A stretch of 64,000 bases of DNA. It comes from an uncultured Flavobacteriaceae bacterium. GTDB taxonomy: Bacteria > Bacteroidota > Bacteroidia > Flavobacteriales > Flavobacteriaceae. Shown here one piece after another: positions 8,644 through 18,212 of the stretch (positions within the stretch are counted from its first letter, which is position 1; every line of letters starts with the position of its first letter). The position numbers were made by a program, and so were the translations under genes. The stretch covers positions 1,542,308 through 1,606,307 of the forward strand of contig CANKZG010000001.1 in NCBI GenBank assembly GCA_947488435.1. Reading direction: 5' to 3'. A model generated the notes under the pieces. That model saw nothing but the letters and a program-made list of their open reading frames with translations, was not told the DNA's origin and searched no databases.

Positions 8644-9981
8644 ATGGCCGATTTATCAATAAATTTTGCAGGGATAAAAGCTCCAAATCCATTTTGGCTT
8701 GCTTCTGCTCCTCCTACCAATTCAGGATATCAAATTATGAAAGCGTTCGAAGCTGGTTGGGGTGGTGCTGTATGGAAAACACTAGGAGTTCCTGTTATTA
8801 ATGTATCCAGTCGTTATGGGGCTGTAAATTATAGAGACTCTAGAATGATGGGTTTCAATAATATTGAATTGATAACAGATCGACCTCTTGCAGATAACCT
8901 TAGGGAAATCGAAGAAGTAAAAAAATATTTCCCGGATCATGCCATTATTGCTTCCTTAATGGTAGAAAGCAAAGCGGAATGGGAACAGATTATTAAAGAT
9001 GTTGAAAATGCTGGCGCTGATGGGATTGAACTTAATTTTGGATGCCCTCATGGGATGTGTGAACGAGGGATGGGTTCAGCAGTTGGGCAGGAACCAGAGG
9101 TTTTAAAAACGATCGTTGAATGGGTTAGTGCTGCTGCAACAATTCCTGTAATTACGAAACTTACCCCTAATATTTCTGAAATTGTAGACCCTGGATTAGC
9201 TGCTTATCAAGGCGGTTCAGATGCAATTTCTCTTATTAATACTATAAAAAGTATTGTTGGTATTGATTTAGACACCTATGCACCTTTGCCTATTGTAGAT
9301 GGTAAAGGAACCAATGGAGGATATTGTGGGCCGGCCGTGAAGCCTATCGCGATGAATATGATAAAGGATTTAGCACAGCATCCCGAAATTTCCAAAATTC
9401 CTATCTCGGGTATTGGAGGTATTGAAACTTGGAGAGATGTGGTGGAATTTATTTTACTCGGTGCCACCTCGGTGCAAGTGTGTACAGCAGTAATGCATTA
9501 TGGTTTCGGAATTGTAAGAGAGATGGAGGCAGGGTTACGACAGTTTATGGATGATAAGGGATATAACACTATCTATGATTTTGCAGGGAAAGCATTGCCT
9601 AATGTTACGGAATGGAAACATCTCAACTTAAAGCATAAGGTGGTCGCAGAAATTAACGCGGATAAATGCGTGGGTTGCGAGTTATGTTATATTGCATGTG
9701 ATGATGGCGCACACCAGGCTATTGCTTTATCGGAAGACCGCACGATTCGCATTCCCAGTATTATCGAAGAAAATTGCGTTGGATGTAATTTGTGTTCACT
9801 GGTTTGTCCGGTAGAAGATTGTATTACCATGGAAAAACGTGATGATGGGACCCAACATAGTACTTGGGATGAAAGAACTATTGCAGGGACAGTGCCAACT
9901 ACTTTTGATGATGATCGAGCTGGAGGAAAAGGACATTATGTACCTAAACCTACAGATGCATTGAAAGCTAAACAGAATTGA
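8644..9981 (+). CDS. preA: dihydropyrimidine dehydrogenase, catalytic subunit PreA
   Basis: FMN-dependent TIM-barrel (dihydroorotate dehydrogenase-like) followed by a ferredoxin domain, 445 residues. The catalytic loop NFGCPHGMCERGMG keeps the active-site cysteine (C134) and the following His (H136) known from mammalian DPD (C671/H673). Two [4Fe-4S] motifs, CVGCELCYIAC and CVGCNLCSLVC, lie at about 340-400. It reduces the pyrimidine ring with electrons from PreT. The stop codon overlaps the TTG start of the next gene, yet the next four genes have no evident role in pyrimidine breakdown. Confidence 0.93.
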   Translation: MADLSINFAGIKAPNPFWLASAPPTNSGYQIMKAFEAGWGGAVWKTLGVPVINVSSRYGAVNYRDSRMMGFNNIELITDRPLADNLREIEEVKKYFPDHAIIASLMVESKAEWEQIIKDVENAGADGIELNFGCPHGMCERGMGSAVGQEPEVLKTIVEWVSAAATIPVITKLTPNISEIVDPGLAAYQGGSDAISLINTIKSIVGIDLDTYAPLPIVDGKGTNGGYCGPAVKPIAMNMIKDLAQHPEISKIPISGIGGIETWRDVVEFILLGATSVQVCTAVMHYGFGIVREMEAGLRQFMDDKGYNTIYDFAGKALPNVTEWKHLNLKHKVVAEINADKCVGCELCYIACDDGAHQAIALSEDRTIRIPSIIEENCVGCNLCSLVCPVEDCITMEKRDDGTQHSTWDERTIAGTVPTTFDDDRAGGKGHYVPKPTDALKAKQN

Positions 9982-10379
9982 TATTGATTAATAAAGCGCT
10001 CTATAAAATTTTGACAATCTTTATTGCAATTGTATGGCTTATAAACGGGCTTGTTTGTAAAGTGCTAAACTTGGTGCCAAGGCACGAACAAATTGTTTCG
10101 AGAATTTTAGGTGAAGATTACTCAAAACCTCTTACTATATTAATTGGACTTTCAGAAATAATAATGGCAATATGGATTTTGACTAAATATAAATCTAAAC
10201 TTAGTGCAATTATTCAAATGATAGTAGTTGGAGTAATGAATATCTTAGAATTTATTTTGGTTCCAGACCTTTTACTATGGGGTAAATTAAATTCAATTTT
10301 TGCTTTATTATTTATTTCTCTTATTTATTACAACGAGTTCGTTTTGAATAAAAAACTAAAACTTCAAGTTCAACAATGA
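9978..10379 (+). CDS. DoxX-like small membrane protein
   Basis: 133 residues with four predicted membrane helices (about 8-26, 48-66, 72-90 and 98-118). The layout and the HEQIVSRILG...LIGLSEIIMAIWIL pattern resemble the DoxX-like family found in flavobacteria. The best start is TTG at 9978, which overlaps the preA stop by four bases; a second in-frame TTG follows at 9984. It opens a four-gene cassette in which every gene overlaps the next. Biochemical function is unknown. Confidence 0.7.
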   Translation: MILINKALYKILTIFIAIVWLINGLVCKVLNLVPRHEQIVSRILGEDYSKPLTILIGLSEIIMAIWILTKYKSKLSAIIQMIVVGVMNILEFILVPDLLLWGKLNSIFALLFISLIYYNEFVLNKKLKLQVQQ

Positions 10380-11110
10380 AGTTTTTAAAAAACCACCCAT
10401 TTGCTGTTGAAGCTTTTTTTGAAAGTTCTCTTGTTCTGACGTTTGCCGTACCTAAGGAACATATTGAAAACCTTATTCCTAAATGTTTAGAACTAGATGT
10501 TTTTCAAGAAAAATGGGCTTTTATTGCAATTGCAATGGTCCAAACCAAGGATTTGAGACCAAAAGGTTTTCCTAGATTTATGGGAAATGATTTCTTTCTT
10601 GTTGGATATCGAATTTTTGTTCGTTATAACAACAATGCAGGTAAGCGTTTGAGAGGGTTATATATTATTAAATCTGAAACTGATAAAAGGAAAATGGAAT
10701 TTATGGGAAATATTTTCACACATTACAATTATACAACCACTGATATTAAGGAAAGTACGATTGGAAGTTTGAGAAGTATAAATTCAAAAAAATCGAAGTT
10801 TAAATTGGTCATAGAACAAACAGGTGATGAAATTAGCATACCAAATGGTTCACCATTCACAAGTTGGAAGGAGGCAAGGAGATTCGCAGGACCTCTTCCT
10901 TATACTTTTACTTATAACGATAGGGATAAAACTGTCTTAATTATTGAAGGTGTTCGTCAAAACTGGAAACCTCAACCTATTAAGATAAAAAAGTATCACT
11001 TCGATTTTTTAAATAAGCTAGATCTTAAAAATATTATTTTGGCAAATGCTTTTGAGATAACTAGAATTCCATACTATTGGAAAAAAGGAAAAATGGAAGA
11101 ATGGAACTAA
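10376..11110 (+). CDS. DUF2071 (YqjF-like) protein
   Basis: Soluble protein of 244 residues related to the DUF2071/YqjF group, whose fold resembles acetoacetate decarboxylase. Supporting segments are VPKEHIENLIPKCLELDVF near the N-terminus, FFLVGYRIFVRY (about 78-89), and GSPFTSWKEARRFAGPLPYTFTY (about 162-184). No catalytic residue can be named with confidence. It overlaps the DoxX-like stop by four bases (ATGA), so translation is coupled. Function unknown. Confidence 0.7.
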   Translation: MKFLKNHPFAVEAFFESSLVLTFAVPKEHIENLIPKCLELDVFQEKWAFIAIAMVQTKDLRPKGFPRFMGNDFFLVGYRIFVRYNNNAGKRLRGLYIIKSETDKRKMEFMGNIFTHYNYTTTDIKESTIGSLRSINSKKSKFKLVIEQTGDEISIPNGSPFTSWKEARRFAGPLPYTFTYNDRDKTVLIIEGVRQNWKPQPIKIKKYHFDFLNKLDLKNIILANAFEITRIPYYWKKGKMEEWN

Positions 11111-11856
11111 AAAGAAAACCTTTTCAGGGAGTATTCAATATTATTCGATTTAATTGGCACTTTTATTTGGCAGCAAGTTTAGTCATTATTTCTGGACTTT
11201 ATTTAAAGGGATATTTAAATGAACAAATACAACCATTCATTTTTTGGTTTGCCTTGGTGACAACGGCAACACTTGTTTTTTCATTAGTTGTTTCCTTTTA
11301 TATTTATGATCTTTCTAAACTATATCAGATCAAATGGCTTCCAAAATTAGAGCGGAAAAGTGTTTTGAATATCAATGCAGGTTTTGATGAAACGAGCAAA
11401 ATAATTAATAGCAGATTGTATAATTGTGATTTAAAAGTTTGCGACTTTTACAATCCATTAAAGCATACGGAAATATCAATTAAAAGAGCACGAAAAGCTT
11501 ATCCTCCATTTAAAAATACTATTCAAGTTACAACAAATAAACTTCCATTTACTAGCAATTTTTTTGATTACTCCTTAGCAGTTTTATCGGCTCATGAAAT
11601 AAGAGATGAGGAGGAGCGAGTAACTTTCTTTAGAGAACTTCATCGAGTAACGAAATCAACAGGACGGGTATTTGTTACGGAACATTTAAGAGATTGGAAG
11701 AATTTTGTTGCATATACGGTTGGAGCTTTTCATTTTCATTCCAAATGGACTTGGCTAAAAACTTTTGAAAAATCAAATTTTAAAGTTCAGCGCGAATTCA
11801 AAATAACACCATTTATAACCACTTTCATACTAGTAAAGAATGGAGATGCACTTTAA
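11101..11856 (+). CDS. membrane-anchored class I SAM-dependent methyltransferase-like protein
   Basis: The frame is open from ATG 11077, but ATG 11101 (MELKRKPF) is the better start because it lies 10 bases before the upstream stop. Two hydrophobic helices (about residues 18-38 and 46-66) precede a Rossmann-type domain. In that domain LNINAGFDETS stands where the SAM-binding Gly-rich motif is expected, and the LPFTSNFFDYSLAVLSAHEI...RELHRVTKSTGRVFVTEHLRD region is typical of Methyltransf_11-type motifs post-I to III. Motif I is weak (NAGFDE rather than GxGxG), so activity is uncertain. Third gene of the overlapping cassette. Confidence 0.65.
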   Translation: MELKRKPFQGVFNIIRFNWHFYLAASLVIISGLYLKGYLNEQIQPFIFWFALVTTATLVFSLVVSFYIYDLSKLYQIKWLPKLERKSVLNINAGFDETSKIINSRLYNCDLKVCDFYNPLKHTEISIKRARKAYPPFKNTIQVTTNKLPFTSNFFDYSLAVLSAHEIRDEEERVTFFRELHRVTKSTGRVFVTEHLRDWKNFVAYTVGAFHFHSKWTWLKTFEKSNFKVQREFKITPFITTFILVKNGDAL

Positions 11857-12235
11857 AGTAGTAGGGGTTTTGTTAATGATACTTGCTATTATTCATGCGA
11901 TTTTTCCTAGGTATTTTGACTGGAAAGAAGATCTTAAATTGATTAGTTTGATAAACAAACAAATGATGATGGTACATACGTTTTTTATTGCACTAATTGT
12001 TTTTCTTATGGGATTACTTTGTTTTACATTAACAATGGAATTAATAGAAACAGAATTGGGTAAAACTGTTTCACTTGGATTTGGAATTTTTTGGACTATT
12101 AGACTTTATGTCCAATTCTTCGTATACTCAACCAAACTATGGAAAGGAAAATCTTTTGAGACTGTAATACATTTGATTTTCAGTGGACTCTGGCTATATT
12201 TGAGCCTAATATTTTGGATCAATTATCTAAATTAG
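11840..12235 (+). CDS. four-helix membrane protein, unknown
   Basis: 131 residues with four clear membrane helices (about 4-20, 43-65, 77-97 and 107-128) and conserved-looking polar residues (HAIFPRYFDW near 19-28, HTFF near 46). The start overlaps the methyltransferase stop by 17 bases, closing the cassette. I do not recognise a named family. It ends 73 bases before the convergent acyl-CoA dehydrogenase gene; no strong terminator hairpin is visible between them. Confidence 0.65.
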   Translation: MEMHFKVVGVLLMILAIIHAIFPRYFDWKEDLKLISLINKQMMMVHTFFIALIVFLMGLLCFTLTMELIETELGKTVSLGFGIFWTIRLYVQFFVYSTKLWKGKSFETVIHLIFSGLWLYLSLIFWINYLN

Positions 12236-12308
12236 ATATTTACGAATATTATGCTTTGAATAGTAGTTATTCTTCCTATCCAATATCAAAGCCGAAATCG
12301 TTTATCCA

Positions 12309-14576
12309 TTATGTCTTCGTTATAGGTGCAGTAATCAAATGTTCCGGGATTCCCCATCCATCCACCAATACTTCTATATGGGGACGTAGTTCAGTACAAA
12401 GTCGTTCTACACGTTGCCGAATGGCTTTGGATTTGGTAGCGCCGATATAACCATGTTCCAAATACCAAGATGCATCTTGACGAATTTCATGCAACGCATA
12501 TAAGTTGCCTAGTTTTTCAAATAACAACCGATGTTTCTCATCCACTATTTTTGAAGTAAATGCAGTAAAAGTAGTATGGGCCAACTCAACACTATAAGCT
12601 TTACCTAAGGCAAGTAAATGCGTTTGTACTTTTAAAAATGCCTGATATGAAGGTATTCCCTTTTTAATATAGGCACGTATACGCATGGCTAAAGTATAGG
12701 TGAGTCTTCGTGTTCGATAAGAAAACGCATGCTTGTGGAATTTTGGATCGTAGAGATGTTCAACATCTACTTTGTTTGAATAAATGGGGTTAATATTACT
12801 CAATTTATCATTGAGTTGTTTTCCTAAAACCTTTAATACAGATACAAAACCAGCACTATTAAATTCTGCCTTAAAATCGGAAAGAACACCTTTTGCAGCC
12901 AATTGCAAGAGCACATTATTATCTCCTTCAAAAGTGGTAAAAATATCAACATCTCCCTTCAGATTGGCGATCCTATTTTCTAACAAATATCCCTTGCCAC
13001 CACATGCTTCACGGCATTCTTGAATAGTGGCATTGGCAAACCATGTGATAATAGATTTTAAGCCTGCCGCCTGAGTTTCTACTTTGCGTTTATCTGGATT
13101 ACTTTCATCGCTATAAACACGCATCATCTCATCTAAAGTGATCTGATATACATAAGTAGCCGCAACGGATGGTGTTAGTCGCAATTGATGCGTTGGATAA
13201 TCCATCAATAAATCTTCCTGAATCTTTACACTGTCATTAAATTGTCTTCTATTTAGTGCGTGCTTTATGGCAATAGCTAAAGCCATTTTTGCTCCGCCCA
13301 ACCCAGCTCTGGCAACACATATTCTACCACCAACCAAAGTACCCAACATGGTAAAGAAGCGCTTGTTTGGATTTTTAATAGGAGAGTGGTATGAACCGTC
13401 CCCCTTGATGTCTCCATATTTGTTTAATAAGTTTTCTCGGGGGACGCGTACCTGATTGAACCATATTTTACCATTATCAACACCATTCAATCCTAATTTA
13501 TAACCATTATCTTCCACTACAACACCCTTCATGAGTTCATGAGCCTCATTTCGCAAAGGAACCAAAATGGCATGAACCCCTTCATTTTTGCCATTTACAA
13601 TAAGTTGTGCAAATACGGAGGCCATAGTAGAATGCAAGGCGTTTCCAATATACTCTTTATTATCAATTTTTCCAGGGGTATGAATAATTATAGCATCTGT
13701 TTCTTTTTCATAAGTAGCCGTTGTTTTTATGCCACGTACGTTAGATCCATGCCCGGTTTCTGTCATTGCGAAACAACCTAATAGCTTAGCTTTACCCGCA
13801 TCTGTAAGATATTGATCATGGTGTTTTTTAGTCCCTAATTTTTGAATACTACCGCCGAACAGTCCAAATTGTACTCCAAACTTTATGGTAAGACTACCAT
13901 CAACATACATGAGATGCTCAAAAATAGCTGCATAGGTAGACATATCATTAATACCCCCATACGCTTCAGGGAAAGCCATAGCTCCATAGCCTGAATCAGC
14001 TAGTTTCTTTACCTGTTCTAAAACTTTAGTTCTAAAACTTTCTTTATTACGGAGAATTTCCCATTGAAAAGAATCATGCTTTAGAAACTCTCGAAAGATG
14101 TTAATCTTTTCAGCGTGATCTCCTTTTAAAATAGTGTCAATAGTAGTTGAACTAAAGTAATTTGATGTTTTAGCATGAACAACCTCAACTTCAAAAAGAT
14201 GACTGTAATGATTTGGTTGAATGCCTAAATTTATTTCGATATGCTTTAAGTTTTCGTTGAACGCACATTCTGTGCAATGTTGCCCTCCCAATCGCTGACT
14301 TAGCGAAGTAAGCGGATAGGTATCACTTTCAATTAACTTAATTCCCGAGGAGCTAATAATGTTTTTCCATGATTTAAAGGTTTCTTCAGACGGTGGATTC
14401 TCCTTATCCAACCAATCATTAAGAAATATTTTATCATCTTTAGTTAATACAGTGTCCTGCTGCACAGCCTGTTGTATTACTGCAACCTCTGAAGCAGATA
14501 AAAGATCATCTGACCATATCACATAAAAAAAAGGAATATAAGGAATAACACCTGTTGAGTAATTGTGAACTTGCAT
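12309..14576 (-). CDS. acyl-CoA dehydrogenase/oxidase family protein (large form)
   Basis: FAD-dependent acyl-CoA dehydrogenase-superfamily protein of 755 residues, well above the roughly 380 of simple ACADs. It is built like peroxisomal acyl-CoA oxidases, with an N-terminal extension of about 160 residues and a long C-terminal helical region. Core markers are YGAMAFPEAYGG (about 197-208), GCFAMTETGHGSNVRGIKTTATY (middle domain), and CREACGGKGYLLENRIANLKGDVDIFTTFEGDNNVLLQ (FAD-binding C-domain). It probably introduces the 2,3-double bond of long-chain acyl-CoA; whether electrons go to oxygen or to ETF cannot be told from sequence. Single gene, divergent from ruvB. Confidence 0.85.
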   Translation of the reverse strand: MQVHNYSTGVIPYIPFFYVIWSDDLLSASEVAVIQQAVQQDTVLTKDDKIFLNDWLDKENPPSEETFKSWKNIISSSGIKLIESDTYPLTSLSQRLGGQHCTECAFNENLKHIEINLGIQPNHYSHLFEVEVVHAKTSNYFSSTTIDTILKGDHAEKINIFREFLKHDSFQWEILRNKESFRTKVLEQVKKLADSGYGAMAFPEAYGGINDMSTYAAIFEHLMYVDGSLTIKFGVQFGLFGGSIQKLGTKKHHDQYLTDAGKAKLLGCFAMTETGHGSNVRGIKTTATYEKETDAIIIHTPGKIDNKEYIGNALHSTMASVFAQLIVNGKNEGVHAILVPLRNEAHELMKGVVVEDNGYKLGLNGVDNGKIWFNQVRVPRENLLNKYGDIKGDGSYHSPIKNPNKRFFTMLGTLVGGRICVARAGLGGAKMALAIAIKHALNRRQFNDSVKIQEDLLMDYPTHQLRLTPSVAATYVYQITLDEMMRVYSDESNPDKRKVETQAAGLKSIITWFANATIQECREACGGKGYLLENRIANLKGDVDIFTTFEGDNNVLLQLAAKGVLSDFKAEFNSAGFVSVLKVLGKQLNDKLSNINPIYSNKVDVEHLYDPKFHKHAFSYRTRRLTYTLAMRIRAYIKKGIPSYQAFLKVQTHLLALGKAYSVELAHTTFTAFTSKIVDEKHRLLFEKLGNLYALHEIRQDASWYLEHGYIGATKSKAIRQRVERLCTELRPHIEVLVDGWGIPEHLITAPITKT

Positions 14577-14739
14577 GACACTATATTTAGATTTCTATAC
14601 TATTTTAAGAAATAATTTAATTATAAGTCGAAAATAGTAAATTTCAATTACGCTTTTACAATTTTTAAATCATTTGATTTTTGTGATAAAATCGATGATT
14701 TTAATACGCTTGCCGGAGAAAAGTAGCAGCTTTTTCTAC

Positions 14740-14747
14740 TATCTTTG
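14740..14747 (+). promoter_or_regulatory. Bacteroidota -7 box of ruvB
   Basis: TATCTTTG fits the Bacteroidota consensus TAnnTTTG. It ends only 7 bases before the ruvB ATG at 14755, so transcription would start at or next to the start codon and the mRNA would be nearly leaderless. No good -33 TTTG lies at the usual distance. Confidence 0.5.
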
Positions 14748-14754
14748 TTAGGAT

Positions 14755-15777
14755 ATGAATGAGCATTTAGATCCCACTAGCGAGCATTTTTCAGAGGAAG
14801 AGCTGGATATAGAAAGAGCCTTGCGTCCTATAAATTTTGATGATTTTACAGGGCAGGAACAGGTTCTTGAAAATCTTAAAGTTTTTGTACAAGCAGCTAA
14901 TTTAAGAGGAGAGGCGTTAGATCACACTTTATTTCATGGCCCCCCGGGCCTCGGCAAAACGACACTTGCTCATATTTTGGCAAATGAATTGGGTGTTGGT
15001 ATAAAAATAACCTCGGGACCGGTATTGGATAAACCTGGAGATTTAGCAGGCTTACTTACCAATTTAGAAGAGAGAGATGTTTTATTTATTGATGAGATTC
15101 ATAGATTGAGTCCGATTGTAGAGGAATATTTGTATTCTGCGATGGAAGATTATAAAATTGATATTATGATCGAATCTGGTCCAAATGCACGAACAGTACA
15201 AATTAACTTAAATCCTTTTACCTTAATAGGGGCTACTACCCGTTCTGGATTACTTACGGCACCCATGCGCGCGCGTTTTGGAATTCAAAGTAGATTACAA
15301 TATTACTCCACAGAGCTGTTGTCGACAATAGTAGATCGGAGTGCCCAAATTATTAACGTTCCCATTACGCATGAAGCTGCAATTGAAATTGCCGGCCGGA
15401 GTAGAGGTACACCCCGAATAAGTAATGCCTTACTGCGACGTGTTCGTGACTTTGCGCAAATAAAGGGGAATGGAAATATTGATATTGAAATTTCTAAATT
15501 TGGACTTAGGGCATTAAATGTGGATGCTCACGGGTTGGACGAAATGGACAATAAAATTCTTAGTACCATTATTGATAAGTTTAAGGGAGGCCCAGTAGGA
15601 ATAACTACCTTAGCAACAGCAGTATCCGAGAACGCTGAAACTATTGAAGAAGTGTATGAACCTTTTTTAATTCAACAAGGATTTATTATGCGCACTCCAA
15701 GAGGTCGAGAAGTAACGGAATTGGCATATAAACATTTAGGTCGCATTAAGAATAATGGACAAGAAGGATTGTTTTAA
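14755..15777 (+). CDS. ruvB: Holliday junction branch migration ATPase RuvB
   Basis: AAA+ motor of 340 residues that drives branch migration with RuvA. Walker A is GPPGLGKTT (62-70), Walker [10 protein letters not shown] (110-118), sensor 1 GATTRSG (159-165). The arginine finger region MRARFG and the C-terminal winged helix ending in [13 protein letters not shown] are present. Length and motifs are standard. P450 and queG follow in the same direction with short spacers, so they may be co-transcribed. ruvA is about 6.4 kb downstream in another unit. Confidence 0.97.
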   Translation: MNEHLDPTSEHFSEEELDIERALRPINFDDFTGQEQVLENLKVFVQAANLRGEALDHTLFHGPPGLGKTTLAHILANELGVGIKITSGPVLDKPGDLAGLLTNLEERDVLFIDEIHRLSPIVEEYLYSAMEDYKIDIMIESGPNARTVQINLNPFTLIGATTRSGLLTAPMRARFGIQSRLQYYSTELLSTIVDRSAQIINVPITHEAAIEIAGRSRGTPRISNALLRRVRDFAQIKGNGNIDIEISKFGLRALNVDAHGLDEMDNKILSTIIDKFKGGPVGITTLATAVSENAETIEEVYEPFLIQQGFIMRTPRGREVTELAYKHLGRIKNNGQEGLF

Positions 15778-15793
15778 GTCTTAGAGGATTACA

Positions 15794-17119
15794 ATGCACA
15801 AACTCCCCACAATTTCTAAATTTCAAGTATATAGAAATACACTTAAAATATTAAAAAACCCATTACCATTTCATCGTAAAAATTATGAGAAGTATGGAGA
15901 TACTTTCGTAATACCCTTAAGTAAAAAGGAACGGGTGATTTTCACAAGAGATGCCAAACTTACCAAACATGTTTTGCAAACACAGCACAAACGGTATTAC
16001 AAATCGCGATTGCAAACCGTGGATTTGGCCAAATATGTAGGACACGGTTTGTTAACCTCAAACGGGGAATCGTGGCGTGCGCATCGCAGAATGATTCAAC
16101 CAGCATTTCATAAAAAAAAGTTGCAGGGTTTATTACATATCATGTTAACTGTTATTGAAGATGAGGTAAAACGTATTGATGGGAATGGTACACAAGATAT
16201 TTTTCCGTTGATGCATGATTTGGCATTTCAAGTCGTAGCTAAGTCACTTTTTAGCGGTTCTAACCTTAGGGAACAAATGTCCCGTTTACAAGATATTACC
16301 CAGACAAATCAACGAATGCTTATTCGGGAAATGCGTCAACCGTATTTGAATTGGTGGTTTCGTTGGAGTGGAAAGATTAAAAAACATTTGAAGTACGCAA
16401 AAGAAGCGCAAGATTTACTTCAGGAAATTATAAAAGAGCGCCAAAAAGATCATTCAGAGCGGGATGACTTATTGGATATGTTGCTTCGTGCCAGATACGA
16501 AGATGGTTCCAAGATGCAGATGCAACAACTTATTGATGAGGTTCTTATTTTGTTTATTGCGGGCCATGAAACCAGTGCTAATGCCTTGAGTTTTGCCCTG
16601 TTTTTAATTGCAAAAAACCCTGATGTTCAGGAAAAATTACAAACAGAGCTGAAAGATATACATTTACATGAAGGAGATATCATGGAACAATTGGGAAAGC
16701 TAATCTATACGCGACAATGCATAGAAGAAGCTATGCGTTTGTACCCACCAGCATATATTATTGATAGAGTTGTAACTGAAGATGATTCGTTTGCTGATTA
16801 TAATTTACCAAAAGGAACCTTTGTGTTATTATCAATATACGAATTACATCGTTTAGAAGCAATTTGGGAGTCACCTGAAGAATTTAAACCCGAGCGTTTT
16901 CAAACAGACGTAAAGAAACAAAAATCAGATTACTACTATCCTTTTGGGGGAGGCCCTAGAATGTGTATTGGCAATAACTTTGCGATGTATGAGATGATAC
17001 TCACTATAGCCGTTATTTTAAAAAAGTATAAGATTGCAACAGATTTAGAAGCAATAGCTGTAAATCCATTAATTTCATTAAAACCTGAAACGGTTCCTTT
17101 AAAATTTCAGAAAATTTAA
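15794..17119 (+). CDS. cytochrome P450
   Basis: Soluble P450 monooxygenase of 441 residues without an N-terminal anchor. The oxygen-activation motif AGHETS is at 256-261 in helix I, the ExxR pair is E312/R315 in EEAMRLYPPA, PERF is near 366-369, and the heme-ligand cysteine is C391 in FGGGPRMCIG. The ETLR/RLYPPA style resembles fatty acid- or alkane-hydroxylating groups (CYP4/CYP102-like), but the substrate is unknown. No ferredoxin or reductase gene is adjacent. It starts 16 bases after ruvB. Confidence 0.93.
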   Translation: MHKLPTISKFQVYRNTLKILKNPLPFHRKNYEKYGDTFVIPLSKKERVIFTRDAKLTKHVLQTQHKRYYKSRLQTVDLAKYVGHGLLTSNGESWRAHRRMIQPAFHKKKLQGLLHIMLTVIEDEVKRIDGNGTQDIFPLMHDLAFQVVAKSLFSGSNLREQMSRLQDITQTNQRMLIREMRQPYLNWWFRWSGKIKKHLKYAKEAQDLLQEIIKERQKDHSERDDLLDMLLRARYEDGSKMQMQQLIDEVLILFIAGHETSANALSFALFLIAKNPDVQEKLQTELKDIHLHEGDIMEQLGKLIYTRQCIEEAMRLYPPAYIIDRVVTEDDSFADYNLPKGTFVLLSIYELHRLEAIWESPEEFKPERFQTDVKKQKSDYYYPFGGGPRMCIGNNFAMYEMILTIAVILKKYKIATDLEAIAVNPLISLKPETVPLKFQKI

Positions 17120-17125
17120 TAGCAT

Positions 17126-18049
17126 TTGAGCTCAAAAGAGGAATATACCAAACAAATCAAAGAAGAAGCTAAGCGTCTTGGATTTTTATCGTGTGGCATT
17201 TCAAAGGCAAATTTTCTAGAAGAAGAAGCTCCACGTTTAGAAAAGTGGTTAAACAACAACATGCATGGAGAAATGCAGTATATGGAGAATCATTTTGATA
17301 AACGTTTAGATCCTAGATTATTAGTGGAGGGAGCTAGATCGGTAATCTCCTTATTACTTAACTACTACCCAGAGCAAAAGCAAGATGAAAATTCATATAA
17401 GATATCTAAATATGCCTATGGTCAGGATTATCACCACGTTATAAAATCAAAACTAAGACTCCTTCAAGAATTTATTACATCAAAAATAGGTGCAGTAAGT
17501 GGAAGAGCGTTTGTAGATTCTGCTCCAGTTTTAGATAAGGCTTGGGCTGCTAAAAGTGGTTTAGGTTGGATAGGCAAACATAGTAATCTGCTAACACAAC
17601 AGGTGGGATCTTTTTATTTCATTGCTGAGCTAATTGTAGATCTGGATTTAGAATATGATCTTCCAGCAACAGATCATTGTGGAACTTGTACGGCATGCAT
17701 CGATGCATGTCCTACGGATGCAATTGTTGACCCTTATGTTGTGGATGGGAGTAAGTGTATTTCATACTTTACAATTGAACTTAAGAATGAGATTCCACAG
17801 GATTATCAAGGGCAATTTAAGGATTGGATGTTTGGTTGTGATATTTGTCAAGATGTATGTCCTTGGAATCGATTTTCGAAACCCCATAATGAACCTTTGT
17901 TTAATCCTAAACCAGAACTTTTAGCAATGACTAAAAAAGAATGGGAGGAAGTTACTACGGATGTTTTTCAGAAAGTATTTCAAAAATCCGCCGTAAAACG
18001 GACAAAGTTTTCAGGACTTCAACGTAATATTCGTTTTTTAAAAGAGTGA
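17126..18049 (+). CDS. queG: epoxyqueuosine reductase QueG
   Basis: Cobalamin- and iron-sulfur-dependent enzyme of the last step of queuosine tRNA modification; 307 residues. The catalytic Asp is D131 in [27 protein letters not shown]. Two [4Fe-4S] motifs are present: C185, C188, C191, C195 in [17 protein letters not shown], and [13 protein letters not shown] near 237-250. The start is TTG at 17126, six bases after the P450 stop. Identity is secure from these motifs. Confidence 0.95.
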   Translation: MSSKEEYTKQIKEEAKRLGFLSCGISKANFLEEEAPRLEKWLNNNMHGEMQYMENHFDKRLDPRLLVEGARSVISLLLNYYPEQKQDENSYKISKYAYGQDYHHVIKSKLRLLQEFITSKIGAVSGRAFVDSAPVLDKAWAAKSGLGWIGKHSNLLTQQVGSFYFIAELIVDLDLEYDLPATDHCGTCTACIDACPTDAIVDPYVVDGSKCISYFTIELKNEIPQDYQGQFKDWMFGCDICQDVCPWNRFSKPHNEPLFNPKPELLAMTKKEWEEVTTDVFQKVFQKSAVKRTKFSGLQRNIRFLKE

Positions 18050-18212
18050 TAGTCGATTGCTATGATACCCTGATGCAATACTTTGGTTTAAAGAATATGA
18101 AACTACAACGATTTCGTTGCATTTTAAACGCTATTTACTCGGAAGTTTAAGATAAGAAGACGGATAAAATGCTATATTGTTAAGCATATTTTTCAATTAA
18201 ACCGCTACATCA

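Noticed and set aside
12214-12450. 78-residue plus-strand frame after the membrane protein gene
   Set aside because: It overlaps the stop of that gene and the antisense of the acyl-CoA dehydrogenase C-terminus; composition is unlike a real protein.
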